Of a stretch of 64,000 nucleotides of DNA, positions 10,239 to 19,872 are shown in pieces. Location: assembly GCF_030271835.1 (NCBI RefSeq), contig NZ_CP127389.1:1400001-1464000 (forward strand), given 5' to 3'. Position numbers and translations under genes: made by a program. The DNA is from Proteus appendicitidis. GTDB taxonomy: Bacteria > Pseudomonadota > Gammaproteobacteria > Enterobacterales > Enterobacteriaceae. The notes below the pieces were generated by a model. The model searched no databases, was not told the origin of the DNA, and saw only the letters and a program-made list of their open reading frames with translations. Each line of letters begins with the position of its first letter. The first letter of the stretch is position 1.

Positions 10239-12854
10239 ATGACACAACAAAGAATCGCGAAATTTCGCAAAGATTATCGTGCTCCTGACTACACAATCAC
10301 CGATTTACATCTTGATTTTATTTTAGACAAAGAAAACACCCAGGTTACGGCGATAAGCCAATGTAAACGCCTAAACTCAGATGCGACAGCATTAGTGTTA
10401 GATGGTGAAGACTTAACATTAAAATCAATCGCAGTGAATGATGTTGCTTGGACACACTATAAAGAAGAAAACGGCAAACTCATCATTGAACAACTGCCAG
10501 AGCAATTTACATTAAAAATTGTTAACGAGATTAATCCATCGGCTAACACCGCGTTAGAAGGGTTATATGTTTCTGGTGATGCATTATGTACACAATGTGA
10601 AGCTGAAGGCTTTCGCCATATTACTTACTATTTAGATAGACCTGATGTATTAGCTCGTTACACCACAACAATTACGGCAGACAAAAAACAGTATCCTTAT
10701 TTATTATCCAATGGTAACCGTATTGCACAAGGTGAACTGGATGATGGTCGCCATTGGGTAACATGGGAAGATCCACATCCAAAACCAAGTTATTTATTTG
10801 CTGTGGTAGCGGGTGATTTTGATGTATTACGAGATACTTTTATCACCAAAAGTGGCCGTGAAGTTGCTTTAGAGCTTTTTGTTGATAAAGGTAATTTGGA
10901 TCGTGCAGATTGGGCTATGACATCATTGAAAAATGCGATGGCATGGGATCAATCTCGCTTTAATTTAGAATATGATCTCGACATCTATATGATAGTTGCT
11001 GTTGATTTCTTTAATATGGGTGCAATGGAGAATAAAGGGCTGAATGTCTTTAACTCTAAATATGTGCTAGCAAAAAGTGAAACGGCAACTGACAAAGATT
11101 ACTTAGGTATCGAGTCTGTTATTGGTCATGAATATTTCCATAACTGGACAGGTAACCGTATTACTTGTCGTGATTGGTTCCAGTTAAGTTTAAAAGAAGG
11201 CTTAACTGTTTTCCGTGATCAAGAATTTAGCTCTGACTTAGGTTCACGCTCTGTGAATCGTATCAATAATGTACGAGTGATGCGTACTGCTCAGTTTGCA
11301 GAAGATGCAAGCCCTATGGCACACCCAATTCGTCCTGATAGTGTGATCGAAATGAACAACTTCTATACTTTAACAGTATATGAAAAAGGTTCAGAAGTGA
11401 TCAGAATGATCCACACCTTATTAGGTGAAGAGCAATTCCAAGCTGGTATTCAAATGTATATTCATCGTCACGACGGCAGTGCTGCAACTTGTGACGATTT
11501 TATTCAAGCAATGGAAGATGCTTCTAATGTTGATCTTACCTTATTCCGTCGTTGGTATAGCCAATCAGGTACACCACAACTGACCGTTCGTGACAGTTAT
11601 AATGCTAATAAAAAGCAATACACTTTAACGGTTAGTCAAATGACACCACCGACAGCCGATCAAACTGAAAAGCAGCCATTACATATTCCATTAGATATTG
11701 AATTATATGATACCAAAGGCAATGTGATCCCACTGCGTTCACAAGGTCAAACTATTTCTAATGTATTGAATGTGGTACGTGAAGAGCAGCAGTTTGTTTT
11801 TGACGATGTGCCAGAACAACCGATCCCATCTTTATTGCGTGAGTTCTCTGCGCCTGTAAAACTTGATTATCCATTTACGGATGAGCAACTCTCTTTCTTA
11901 ATGAAATATGCACGTAATGCATTTTCACGTTGGGATGCAGCTCAAGCATTATTAGGTCGCTATATAAAAGAAAATGTTGCTCGAGTTCAAAAGGGTGAAA
12001 GCTGCATTTTGCCTGAAATGGTGGTTGATGCTTTCCGTGCAGTATTACTTGATAAAGATATCGATCCTGCATTAGCTGCACTTATTCTGACATTACCAAC
12101 AGATGTCGAAGCCGGTGAATCATTTAGTATTATTGATCCAGTTGCTATCCATAAAGCGCTTGGTTTTATTCGTAAAACACTAGCAACTGAAATGGCAGAC
12201 GAGTTCTCTGCTGTTTACCATTCAATGCATATCGGTGCTTATCGTGTTAATCATGATGATATTGCAAAACGTGATTTGCGTAATGTTTGTTTAGCTTATT
12301 TAGCGGTTGAAAATGAGCAAACGGGCAATCAGCTTGTTGGTGTGCAATATCATAACAGTGACAATATGACCGACGCGCTCGCCGCACTTAATGCTGCTGT
12401 AATGGCTCAGTTACCTTGTAAAGATGCGTTATTACAAGAGTTCGATGACAAATGGCATCAAGATGGTTTAGTAATGGACAAATGGTTTAGTTTACAAGCC
12501 ATGAGTCCAGCAAAAGAGGTGCTACAGAAAGTACGTAGTCTGTTATCTCATCGCTCATTTACACTTGCAAACCCTAATCGTACTCGTGCGCTAATTGGTG
12601 CTTTTGTGAATAATAACCCTGTGGCATTCCACGCTGAAGATGGTTCAGGTTATTTATTATTGACAGAAATTCTGACTGATTTAAATAGCCGTAACCCACA
12701 AGTTGCATCACGCCTTATTGAACCGTTTATTCGTTTAAAACGTTATGATGCAACGCGCCAAGAAAAAATGCGTGCAGAGTTATTAAAACTGAAAGAACTT
12801 GAGAATTTATCTGGTGATTTATATGAGAAAATTACCAAGGCGTTAGCTGATTAA
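10239..12854 (+). CDS. pepN: Aminopeptidase N, M1 family
   Basis: 871 residues (E. coli 870). This broad-specificity cytosolic zinc aminopeptidase handles the later steps of peptide degradation. The exopeptidase motif GAMEN lies in DFFNMGAMENKG. The zinc motif HEYFHNW has His297, Glu298 and His301, with Glu320 in LKEGLTVF as third ligand; these numbers coincide with the E. coli enzyme. The C-terminal half is the helical DUF3458 region. The ATG follows AAAAGG. Confidence 0.97.
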   Translation: MTQQRIAKFRKDYRAPDYTITDLHLDFILDKENTQVTAISQCKRLNSDATALVLDGEDLTLKSIAVNDVAWTHYKEENGKLIIEQLPEQFTLKIVNEINPSANTALEGLYVSGDALCTQCEAEGFRHITYYLDRPDVLARYTTTITADKKQYPYLLSNGNRIAQGELDDGRHWVTWEDPHPKPSYLFAVVAGDFDVLRDTFITKSGREVALELFVDKGNLDRADWAMTSLKNAMAWDQSRFNLEYDLDIYMIVAVDFFNMGAMENKGLNVFNSKYVLAKSETATDKDYLGIESVIGHEYFHNWTGNRITCRDWFQLSLKEGLTVFRDQEFSSDLGSRSVNRINNVRVMRTAQFAEDASPMAHPIRPDSVIEMNNFYTLTVYEKGSEVIRMIHTLLGEEQFQAGIQMYIHRHDGSAATCDDFIQAMEDASNVDLTLFRRWYSQSGTPQLTVRDSYNANKKQYTLTVSQMTPPTADQTEKQPLHIPLDIELYDTKGNVIPLRSQGQTISNVLNVVREEQQFVFDDVPEQPIPSLLREFSAPVKLDYPFTDEQLSFLMKYARNAFSRWDAAQALLGRYIKENVARVQKGESCILPEMVVDAFRAVLLDKDIDPALAALILTLPTDVEAGESFSIIDPVAIHKALGFIRKTLATEMADEFSAVYHSMHIGAYRVNHDDIAKRDLRNVCLAYLAVENEQTGNQLVGVQYHNSDNMTDALAALNAAVMAQLPCKDALLQEFDDKWHQDGLVMDKWFSLQAMSPAKEVLQKVRSLLSHRSFTLANPNRTRALIGAFVNNNPVAFHAEDGSGYLLLTEILTDLNSRNPQVASRLIEPFIRLKRYDATRQEKMRAELLKLKELENLSGDLYEKITKALAD

Positions 12855-12914
12855 TATTACGTTTTATATCACTTTATGAGTGAGTAAATAGTATAAAAGC
12901 AGCAAGATAATTAG

Positions 12915-12942
12915 ATCCCCAGCATAGTCTGGGGATTTTTTA
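12915..12942 (+). terminator. Terminator of pepN
   Basis: An ATCCCCAG/CTGGGGAT stem with a 6-base loop and T6. Its 3' arm and the bases after it form the left copy of the 28-bp direct repeat described separately. Confidence 0.85.
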
Positions 12943-12950
12943 TGGTGAAT
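12923..12950 (+). repeat. 28-bp direct repeat, left copy
   Basis: The 28 bases from CATAGTCTGGGG to TGGTGAAT occur again without mismatch at 14333-14360. Flanking bases differ on both sides. The copies bracket the yhcG-like gene. The left copy overlaps the pepN terminator and so marks the ancestral sequence. Confidence 0.9.
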
Positions 12951-13008
12951 ATTTGGCTTGATTAATAGGCAGCTAATAACGATAGAAAATAAATACAGCG
13001 TGATTTTT

Positions 13009-14055
13009 TTATTCTAGATTTTTTTGTTCAAGTAATTTCTGACGCTCTTCTTCTAGTTTTGAAATTAACTCTGTTTCACTTGGTAGTGCTAGCATATATT
13101 TTGAAGCAAATAATTGCTTACTTTCATTAAGAATTGAATATTGGGCTACCGTGTGGTTTTTTTCAGTACAAAGAATAAGACCAATTGTTGGATTATCATC
13201 ATTACGGCGTTTTTTTTCTTCATACATTCGTACATACATATCCATTTGTCCAACATCTTGGTGAGTGAGCTTATGCATTTTTAAGTCAATTAGTAGAAAG
13301 CATTTTAAGTGGAAGTTATAAAATACTAAGTCAATATAATAATCACCATCATCAGTGTTAATGCGTTGTTGACGCTCGACAAAAGCAAATCCTTTACCAA
13401 GTTCAAGTAAGAATTCTTTTAGGTTATCAATTAAAGCTTGTTCTAACTTATTTTCCTGTAATGCGTTACTCGGTAGGCCGAGAAAATCGAAAATGTATGG
13501 ATCACGTAAGTAATCTTTGACTGAAGTTTCAAGGCTTGAGGCTTTTTGTTGACCTTCAATTAATATAGGTAAAATATCTTGTTTTTTCTGTTGACTTGAA
13601 AGTAAGCGCTCATAGTATAAAGCCCCTATTTGCCTTTCTAGGGCGCGAGCAGACCAAGATTGTGCTATTGCCTCATTAATATACCACTGACGAGCGTGTT
13701 CATTTTTTAGGCGAAGTAATGTTCTGTAATGTGTCCAGCTTAATTCGTGACGCACTGCGTCACAAATTGGAAATTTAAGATAAAATTGTCGCATATGACG
13801 AAGATTCGAGGCATCAAACCCTTTTCCAAATTCTTTAGTTAATTCGGTAGATAGTGATTTTAGAACTCCTTTGCCAAATTCTGCCCGTGTATTTCCTTGT
13901 TGTTCATCTTCAACAATTAAACGACCAATTTCCCAATAAGTTTGAACCATTATACTGTTAACTGCTTGTGCAGTCTTTTTTCGACCTTGGTTAAGGAGCT
14001 TGCGGATATTGGAAAGTAAAGGTAGGTGTGTACTGAGTGTGTTTTGGTCTTTCAC
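13009..14055 (-). CDS. YhcG/DUF1016-family PDDEXK nuclease
   Basis: 348 residues. The N-terminal half (about 10-160) is the DUF1016_N helical domain (YWEIGRLIVEDEQQG, FGKGFDASNLRHMRQFY, LSWTHYRTLLRL). The C-terminal half is a PDDEXK-type nuclease core with a conserved Asp in DYYIDLVFYN and an (D/E)xK-type DLK in CFLLIDLK, followed by GQMDMYV and NPTIGLILC. E. coli YhcG and many island-encoded homologues share this layout; function is poorly defined, with links to DNA recombination and mobile-element cargo. The gene sits alone, opposite to pepN and pyrD, in a segment framed by a 28-bp direct repeat, which suggests recent acquisition. In E. coli the ssu operon occupies this gap. Confidence 0.88.
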   Translation of the reverse strand: MKDQNTLSTHLPLLSNIRKLLNQGRKKTAQAVNSIMVQTYWEIGRLIVEDEQQGNTRAEFGKGVLKSLSTELTKEFGKGFDASNLRHMRQFYLKFPICDAVRHELSWTHYRTLLRLKNEHARQWYINEAIAQSWSARALERQIGALYYERLLSSQQKKQDILPILIEGQQKASSLETSVKDYLRDPYIFDFLGLPSNALQENKLEQALIDNLKEFLLELGKGFAFVERQQRINTDDGDYYIDLVFYNFHLKCFLLIDLKMHKLTHQDVGQMDMYVRMYEEKKRRNDDNPTIGLILCTEKNHTVAQYSILNESKQLFASKYMLALPSETELISKLEEERQKLLEQKNLE

Positions 14056-14332
14056 TAGATAGTCTCCGTTTTTTTAATATTCATCGACGTTTACACACTG
14101 TTTGCTTTCCAAATTTAACTTTATTTGATGACAACAATAGTGAGTTTTCTAATTCGTGTTATGCTTTTATGTAATTAATTGTTTTCTTTGAGCTATTTTT
14201 AACTATTTTTACTTATTTCATCCTTTTCTAAATATGAAAAAAATCCTAAATTTTCATTTTTTTAGTTAGTTAAATCCATTTGTGTTGTATGACTGGTCAT
14301 TCATCCAATAAGAGAATAAATGGGACTCAATT
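14056..14332. other. AT-rich upstream region of the yhcG-like gene
   Basis: Upstream of the nuclease gene and inside the repeat-bounded insert. T-rich, with no second ORF, no transposase and no terminal inverted repeats seen. Confidence 0.5.
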
Positions 14333-14360
14333 CATAGTCTGGGGATTTTTTATGGTGAAT
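14333..14360 (+). repeat. 28-bp direct repeat, right copy
   Basis: An exact copy of 12923-12950. It retains only the 3' arm of the pepN terminator hairpin, with no matching 5' arm, so it is a duplicated fragment and not a working terminator. Confidence 0.9.
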
Positions 14361-14366
14361 TGTGAA

Positions 14367-14382
14367 ATTGAAGCGTTTACTT
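14367..14382 (+). promoter_or_regulatory. Candidate PurR operator of pyrD
   Basis: ATTGAAGCGTTTACTT agrees with 9 of the 11 fixed positions of the PurR consensus ANGCAANCGNTTNCNT. PurR represses pyrD in E. coli. It lies just inside the right flank of the yhcG insert, 87 bases before pyrD. The match is seen; binding is inferred. Confidence 0.4.
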
Positions 14383-14468
14383 TTCGTGCTTTTATCTATA
14401 TGATGCTCGACGCTTAAATTGTCGTAGACATATCATTCCTAATACCCGATATTCTCAATGGAGATCGT

Positions 14469-15479
14469 ATGTATTATTCCTTAGTAAGGAAGGCATTGTT
14501 TCGGCTAGATCCTGAACGTGCCCATGATTTTACCTTCCGTCAGTTAAAACGTTTATCTCATTCCCCATTTCAATTTCTTATTCAGCAGTCACTTCCTTCT
14601 AAACCCGTATCCTGTATGGGACTCTCATTTAAAAATCCACTAGGTCTTGCTGCCGGTCTTGATAAAAACGGTGATTGTATAGATGCATTGGGTGCAATGG
14701 GATTTGGTTTTATTGAAGTTGGTACAGTGACACCACGACCTCAAGTGGGAAATGATAAACCTCGTTTATTCCGCTTAGTGGAAGCGGAAGGTTTAATTAA
14801 CCGAATGGGCTTTAATAACCTTGGCGTTGATAACTTAATTGAAAATGTAAAACAATCTCGTTATGGTGGCGTGCTGGGTATTAATATCGGCAAAAATAAA
14901 GATACTCCAGTAGAGCAAGGCAAAGATGATTATCTGATTTGTATGGAAAAAGTCTATGCTCATGCCGGTTATATCGCAATCAATATCTCATCACCAAATA
15001 CCCCAGGTTTGCGTACACTACAATATGGTGAAGCATTAGACGATCTGCTATCAGCAATTAAAAATAAACAACTAGAGTTGCAGGGTAAATATCAAAAATA
15101 TGTTCCTGTTGCTGTTAAAATTGCACCTGATTTAACACATGAAGAATTAATTCAAGTTGCAGATAGCTTAGTTCGTCATCATATTGATGGTGTTATTGCG
15201 ACAAATACTACATTAGATAAATCATTAGTCAGTGGATTAGATCACTGTAATGAAGCTGGGGGATTAAGTGGTCGCCCGGTACAATCAAAAAGTACACAAA
15301 TAATTCGACAATTAAATGAAGAATTAAAAGGTGCATTACCTATTATTGGTGTCGGTGGAATTGATTCATTAACTGCAGCCAGAGAAAAAATGGATGCGGG
15401 TGCTTCTCTAATTCAAGTCTATTCAGGATTCATTTATCAAGGTCCTGCACTTATCAAATCTATAATTAATCATATCTAA
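14469..15479 (+). CDS. pyrD: Dihydroorotate dehydrogenase, class 2
   Basis: 336 residues, the E. coli length. This membrane-associated FMN enzyme of pyrimidine synthesis passes electrons to quinones. The N-terminal helix pair that forms the quinone tunnel ([23 protein letters not shown]) marks class 2. [26 protein letters not shown] (catalytic Ser in class 2), ATNTTLD and IIGVGGI (phosphate binding) are all present. The ATG follows a GGAG site. A candidate PurR operator lies upstream. Confidence 0.96.
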   Translation: MYYSLVRKALFRLDPERAHDFTFRQLKRLSHSPFQFLIQQSLPSKPVSCMGLSFKNPLGLAAGLDKNGDCIDALGAMGFGFIEVGTVTPRPQVGNDKPRLFRLVEAEGLINRMGFNNLGVDNLIENVKQSRYGGVLGINIGKNKDTPVEQGKDDYLICMEKVYAHAGYIAINISSPNTPGLRTLQYGEALDDLLSAIKNKQLELQGKYQKYVPVAVKIAPDLTHEELIQVADSLVRHHIDGVIATNTTLDKSLVSGLDHCNEAGGLSGRPVQSKSTQIIRQLNEELKGALPIIGVGGIDSLTAAREKMDAGASLIQVYSGFIYQGPALIKSIINHI

Positions 15480-15493
15480 ATACATTTAATAAT

Positions 15494-15528
15494 GAGTTAG
15501 GGGCTTTTCTTCTGCCCCTAACTCGTTT
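15494..15528 (+). terminator. Terminator of pyrD
   Basis: A strong GAGTTAGGGGC/GCCCCTAACTC stem with a 9-base loop, followed by a weak T-rich tail. Confidence 0.75.
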
Positions 15529-15698
15529 ATATTGCCCCTAGTTGGTTATTTTTTATTAAATTGCACTGATTGTGCTTAATTAATAGTAAAATGAATCCTG
15601 TTTTTGTTAGGTGATATTAAATATTTTATTTAGGTCATTTAATTTTGATTGTTTGTTAGAGTATAAAACAGGGTAATGAATCGAAGGGGGATTAATTA

Positions 15699-16250
15699 GT
15701 GATAATAAAACCCGATGATCGCTGGCGTTGGTATTTTGATGTTGAGCAACAAAAATTAATGCTTGATTTAGCAAATGGGATGGTTTTTCGTTCCCGCTTT
15801 CCAAGCAAAATGTTGAGTGAGAGCGCTCAACAATCAGCATCTTTTACCGTTGATGATGCAGCTCTTTATTATGGATACGATGAGCAAATTCGCCAAATAG
15901 ATATGCCATCAGAATCAAGAGCTGAATTAGCGTTAAATGCATTAATAGCCCATCGCTTTTTAAAACCACTGATGCCTAAGAGTTGGTATTTTGAAGTTAA
16001 CAATAATCAAATCAACCCTTATTTGTCTCAAGTGGTAGAAGCTTCATTAAAAGAAGGAAATGAAACAGCTCTTTTTTTAGTGACCGAAGTGGGCGCTCAA
16101 GCTTGTTTATGTTTATTAGCTCAACCACAGTTAACGTTATTCGATAGAACACTTAATTTTTGTGACCCAATAAAAATTATGAATGACAGGTTAAGCAATT
16201 ATCATAAAAAGTCAGAGTCAGGATCATTTTTGTACGAGAAAGTTATTTAA
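15699..16250 (+). CDS. zapC: Cell division protein ZapC
   Basis: 183 residues (E. coli 180). Starts at GTG after GAAGGGGG. IKPDDRWRWYFD, LDLANGMVFRSRF, VDDAALYYGYDEQ, KPLMPKSWYF and CLLAQPQL match ZapC, which binds FtsZ and bundles its protofilaments at the Z-ring. The start is fixed by the family N-terminus. The C-terminal tail (KSESGSFLYEKVI) is more divergent. Position between pyrD and ycbX is as in E. coli. Confidence 0.93.
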   Translation: MIIKPDDRWRWYFDVEQQKLMLDLANGMVFRSRFPSKMLSESAQQSASFTVDDAALYYGYDEQIRQIDMPSESRAELALNALIAHRFLKPLMPKSWYFEVNNNQINPYLSQVVEASLKEGNETALFLVTEVGAQACLCLLAQPQLTLFDRTLNFCDPIKIMNDRLSNYHKKSESGSFLYEKVI

Positions 16251-16251
16251 C

Positions 16252-16280
16252 AAAAAGAGTAAAAAGGACTTACTCTTTTT
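16252..16280 (+). terminator. Terminator of zapC
   Basis: An AAAAAGAGTAA/TTACTCTTTTT stem directly after the zapC stop. Confidence 0.8.
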
Positions 16281-16463
16281 ATCGTCAGTTATTATTTATA
16301 ACATTCTAAAAGTAAATCCACCCCCAAACAACACTCCCTAAAATCAAATCTTCATTACGCTCTTCCTGTCATCTTTTTCTAAAAGTAAAATAAGTTTATT
16401 GATAATTTATTATTGAGTTCTTAATAAGATAATTCTTATTAAATAAACTATTTTATTTAAAAT

Positions 16464-16497
16464 AAAAAAAGAAGATAAGGGCAAATTACCTTCTTTT
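16464..16497 (-). terminator. Terminator of ycbX
   Basis: An imperfect AAGAAG..AAGG/CCTTCTT hairpin, T-rich on the minus strand, 22 bases past the ycbX stop. Between it and the zapC terminator there is only AT-rich spacer. Confidence 0.55.
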
Positions 16498-16518
16498 AAT
16501 TTGTGATAAAGATAAGCG

Positions 16519-17643
16519 TTATTTTTTATTAAGTGAAAGTCTCACATTGCCGTTAGGAACACAGCTACAGGCTAAAATTTTACCTGAGCGTTTAATTGCT
16601 CCGGCTTTTAATGCATTAACATCGCCTTCATCTAATTGGATAACACAAGAGCCACAAAGACCGGCACGGCAACTATAAGGGATAGCATAGCCATTATTTT
16701 CAAGCTGTTCTAATAACACTTCTTGGTTATTACCCTCAAAAGCTACACCATTAAATTCAATGCTAACAGTTTGTGCTTGAGTGCTTTCCACCGCTGGTGT
16801 GGCTTGTGTTTCTATAGGTGCTGTTACAATATAGTGCTTTGCTTCTTTATAAGCTAATACTTCAACTGTATCCCCCACACGAATAATCCCTGTTTGACGA
16901 ATGATGACATTTTGACCAAAATCGACATCGCCTGTTTCATCACTACGGAATGTTTGCAGTGTTGCGAGGGGTTCTGTGTTAGGATGTTTCACGCCTTTAT
17001 CAATACTAATTGTGGTCATAATGCAACGACTACAAGGTTTCATCAGATCCATCACAACAGAGCCAATACGAATAGTCTGCCAAGTATCTTCTTCAAAAGG
17101 CTTTGCACCTGTTATGAGGATATTGCCTCGAAATTGCTCAATATTAATGGAAGCAGGGCAACGCTGTTGTAAGTATTGAAATGAGGCTTCATTAATTAAT
17201 AAGTAAGGGTAACCATCAGCGAAAGAAACAGCGGTTTCTGGATTTTTTTTCACTCGACGTGTCGATTTTTCGCCAGTCCAACGAAGTTGAACATCCATTT
17301 TTAAATAACGACTGAACCACTGATTTATTTCATCTGGAGCCACATACGCGGTAAAATGGTTGCCCCAAACTTCTGTCGGTTGCAATGTGGTTTCAAAATC
17401 TTGATAGGTGATAGCAATACCTTCACCATCAGGAGCTTGAATATAAATACCATTTGCCATGACAGTGGGAATAAAACACAGCAAAACGGGAAATTTTCGT
17501 GCCGTGATAAAAGTCCCTTCAGGGGTGGTTATCATAAAATCGCGATCAAACGTGAATCCGCTCTCACGAGCAAATGCATGAGAAAGTCGAATTCCCTTCA
17601 TTGATTTAACTGGGTGTATATAAAGGCGTGAAACGTTGATCAT
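16519..17643 (-). CDS. ycbX: YcbX: MOSC domain with C-terminal 2Fe-2S ferredoxin domain
   Basis: 374 residues from the ATG at 17643, which follows TTGGGAGC and gives the family start MINVSRLYIHPVKSMKG (E. coli 369). Order: MOSC N-terminal beta barrel, MOSC domain with the Moco-binding cysteine region KPCSRCIMTT, then a ferredoxin domain (about 290-374) with ligands in SCRAGLCGSC and the final CSC. E. coli YcbX is a molybdoenzyme that detoxifies N-hydroxylated base analogues together with CysJ. It is divergent from rlmL. Confidence 0.94.
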   Translation of the reverse strand: MINVSRLYIHPVKSMKGIRLSHAFARESGFTFDRDFMITTPEGTFITARKFPVLLCFIPTVMANGIYIQAPDGEGIAITYQDFETTLQPTEVWGNHFTAYVAPDEINQWFSRYLKMDVQLRWTGEKSTRRVKKNPETAVSFADGYPYLLINEASFQYLQQRCPASINIEQFRGNILITGAKPFEEDTWQTIRIGSVVMDLMKPCSRCIMTTISIDKGVKHPNTEPLATLQTFRSDETGDVDFGQNVIIRQTGIIRVGDTVEVLAYKEAKHYIVTAPIETQATPAVESTQAQTVSIEFNGVAFEGNNQEVLLEQLENNGYAIPYSCRAGLCGSCVIQLDEGDVNALKAGAIKRSGKILACSCVPNGNVRLSLNKK

Positions 17644-17751
17644 CAGTGCTCCCAAAAAGACATTATTATTTTTTATAGCCAGTAACTTTATGACAACGTA
17701 ATACAATTAGCTATAATGCCCAACAATTTTATTTTAGGTGGTAACAATATT

Positions 17752-19866
17752 ATGCGCTCTCTGTTTGCCAGCACAGGCCGAGGTCTGGAAGAACTATTAA
17801 AATCTGAACTTGAACACTTAGGTGCTCAGGCTTGCCAGATAACACAAGGCGGTGTTTATTTCCGTGCTGATGATAAAACCATGTATCAGTCTTTACTTTG
17901 GAGCCGTTTAGCGTCGCGTATTATGTTGCCGTTAAATGAATTCAATGTTTATAGTGATCTAGACTTATATCTTGGTGTGCAGGCAATTGATTGGAGTGAG
18001 ATTTTTACTGTTGATCAGACTTTTGCTATTCATTTTAATGGCACGAATGACATTATTCGCAATAGCCAATATGGTGCATTAAAAGCGAAAGATGCCATCG
18101 TTGACTCATTTCAACGTAAAGTAGGGCAACGTCCGGATGTCGCTAAACAATCTCCTGATATCCGTTTAACTATTCACCTTCATAAAGAAAAAGCCTCTCT
18201 ATCTTTAGATTTAAGTGGTGATGGTTTACATCAACGTGGCTATCGTGACTTAACAGGGCAAGCGCCTTTAAAAGAAAACTTAGCTGCTGCAATTATTATG
18301 CGTTCAGGCTGGAAACTTGACACACCATTAATCGATCCAATGTGTGGCTCCGGTACATTATTAATTGAAGCAGCGATGATGGCGACAGATTGCGCTCCAG
18401 CATTAAATCGTGTGCATTGGGGATTTCGTCATTGGTTAGGTCACGATGAAGCATTATGGAAACAAGTGACTCATGAAGCTTTTGCTCGTTTCCGTGAAGG
18501 TAAAAAGAATACCACTGCGCGTTTCTATGGTTTTGATGTTGATAAACGTGTATTGGATATGGCAAGAGCCAATGCTCGCAGAGCGGATGTTGCTGAACTG
18601 ATCACATTTGCTCACGGTGATGCAGCTAAACTGACAAACCCAGTTTCAACAGAAATAAAAGGGACAATTATCAGTAACCCACCGTATGGTGAGCGTTTAG
18701 AAAGCGAGCCTGCATTAATTGCACTGCATAGCCAGTTAGGAAGAGCGATAAAAGCACACTTCCCAGGTTGGAGATTGTCACTATTTAGTGCATCACCTGA
18801 ACTGTTAAGTTGCATTCAATTACGTGCTGAAAGAGAGTTCAAAGCAAAAAATGGCCCTCTTGATTGTGTACAAAAAAACTATTTACTTTCTGATACACCA
18901 TCAACGATTAACACCGGGCTTGCGGAAGATTTTGCAAACCGTTTACGTAAAAATGAGAAAAAACTCGCGAAATGGGCAAAACAACAGCAAATTGAATGTT
19001 ATCGTTTATACGATGCTGATTTACCTGAATATAATGTTGCTGTGGATCGTTATGGCGATAAAGTGGTTATTCAAGAATATGCACCACCTAAAACAGTTAA
19101 TGAGCACAAAGCTCGCCAGCGTTTATTTGATGTGATTAGCGCAACAATGGAAGTATTGGCATTACGTTCGGATCAACTGATTTTAAAAACGCGTCAACGC
19201 CAAAAAGGTAAACAGCAGTATGAAAAAATGGCCGAAAAAGGTGATTTTTTCTTAGTTGATGAGTTTGGTGCAAGATTTTGGGTAAATCTAACAGATTATC
19301 TCGATACAGGGTTGTTCTTAGATCACCGTATTGCACGAAAAATGCTGGGTGAAATGAGTAATGGAAAAGATTTCTTAAATCTTTTTGCTTATACCGGTAC
19401 AGCTTCTGTTCATGCGGGAATTGGTGGTGCAAAAAGCACAACAACCGTTGATATGTCTCGTACTTATCTTGAATGGGCGGAGAAAAACTTTCAAGCGAAT
19501 GGCTTATCAGGTAGACAACACCGTTTAATGCAAGCAGATTGCATTCAATGGTTAATGCAGAGCAACGAACAATTTGATGTGATCTTTATCGATCCGCCTA
19601 CGTTTTCTAACTCAAAACGAATGGAAAACACCTTTGATGTACAGCGTGATCACATTGAACTAATGAAACATCTAAAACGTTTGTTGAGAAAAGGTGGAAC
19701 AATTATGTTCTCAAATAACAAACGTGGATTCAAAATGGAACATGACGAGTTAGCAAAAATTGGGTTGTGTGCAAAAGAGATAACACAGAAAACATTATCA
19801 CAAGACTTTGCACGTAACCGCCAAATTCACAATTGCTGGCTGTTAACTCATGCTAGTGAGGAATAA
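17752..19866 (+). CDS. rlmL: 23S rRNA methyltransferase RlmKL (m7G2069 / m2G2445)
   Basis: 704 residues from the ATG at 17752 ([20 protein letters not shown]), matching E. coli RlmL (702); an upstream in-frame ATG would add 12 non-conserved residues. Order: THUMP domain (about 45-155), RlmL methyltransferase with [15 protein letters not shown] and SNPPYGERL, then the RlmK methyltransferase with [12 protein letters not shown] and [11 protein letters not shown]. Two catalytic domains fused in one protein are normal for gammaproteobacteria. Its stop is 6 bases before uup, so the two are co-transcribed. Confidence 0.96.
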   Translation: MRSLFASTGRGLEELLKSELEHLGAQACQITQGGVYFRADDKTMYQSLLWSRLASRIMLPLNEFNVYSDLDLYLGVQAIDWSEIFTVDQTFAIHFNGTNDIIRNSQYGALKAKDAIVDSFQRKVGQRPDVAKQSPDIRLTIHLHKEKASLSLDLSGDGLHQRGYRDLTGQAPLKENLAAAIIMRSGWKLDTPLIDPMCGSGTLLIEAAMMATDCAPALNRVHWGFRHWLGHDEALWKQVTHEAFARFREGKKNTTARFYGFDVDKRVLDMARANARRADVAELITFAHGDAAKLTNPVSTEIKGTIISNPPYGERLESEPALIALHSQLGRAIKAHFPGWRLSLFSASPELLSCIQLRAEREFKAKNGPLDCVQKNYLLSDTPSTINTGLAEDFANRLRKNEKKLAKWAKQQQIECYRLYDADLPEYNVAVDRYGDKVVIQEYAPPKTVNEHKARQRLFDVISATMEVLALRSDQLILKTRQRQKGKQQYEKMAEKGDFFLVDEFGARFWVNLTDYLDTGLFLDHRIARKMLGEMSNGKDFLNLFAYTGTASVHAGIGGAKSTTTVDMSRTYLEWAEKNFQANGLSGRQHRLMQADCIQWLMQSNEQFDVIFIDPPTFSNSKRMENTFDVQRDHIELMKHLKRLLRKGGTIMFSNNKRGFKMEHDELAKIGLCAKEITQKTLSQDFARNRQIHNCWLLTHASEE

Positions 19867-19872
19867 TTTACA

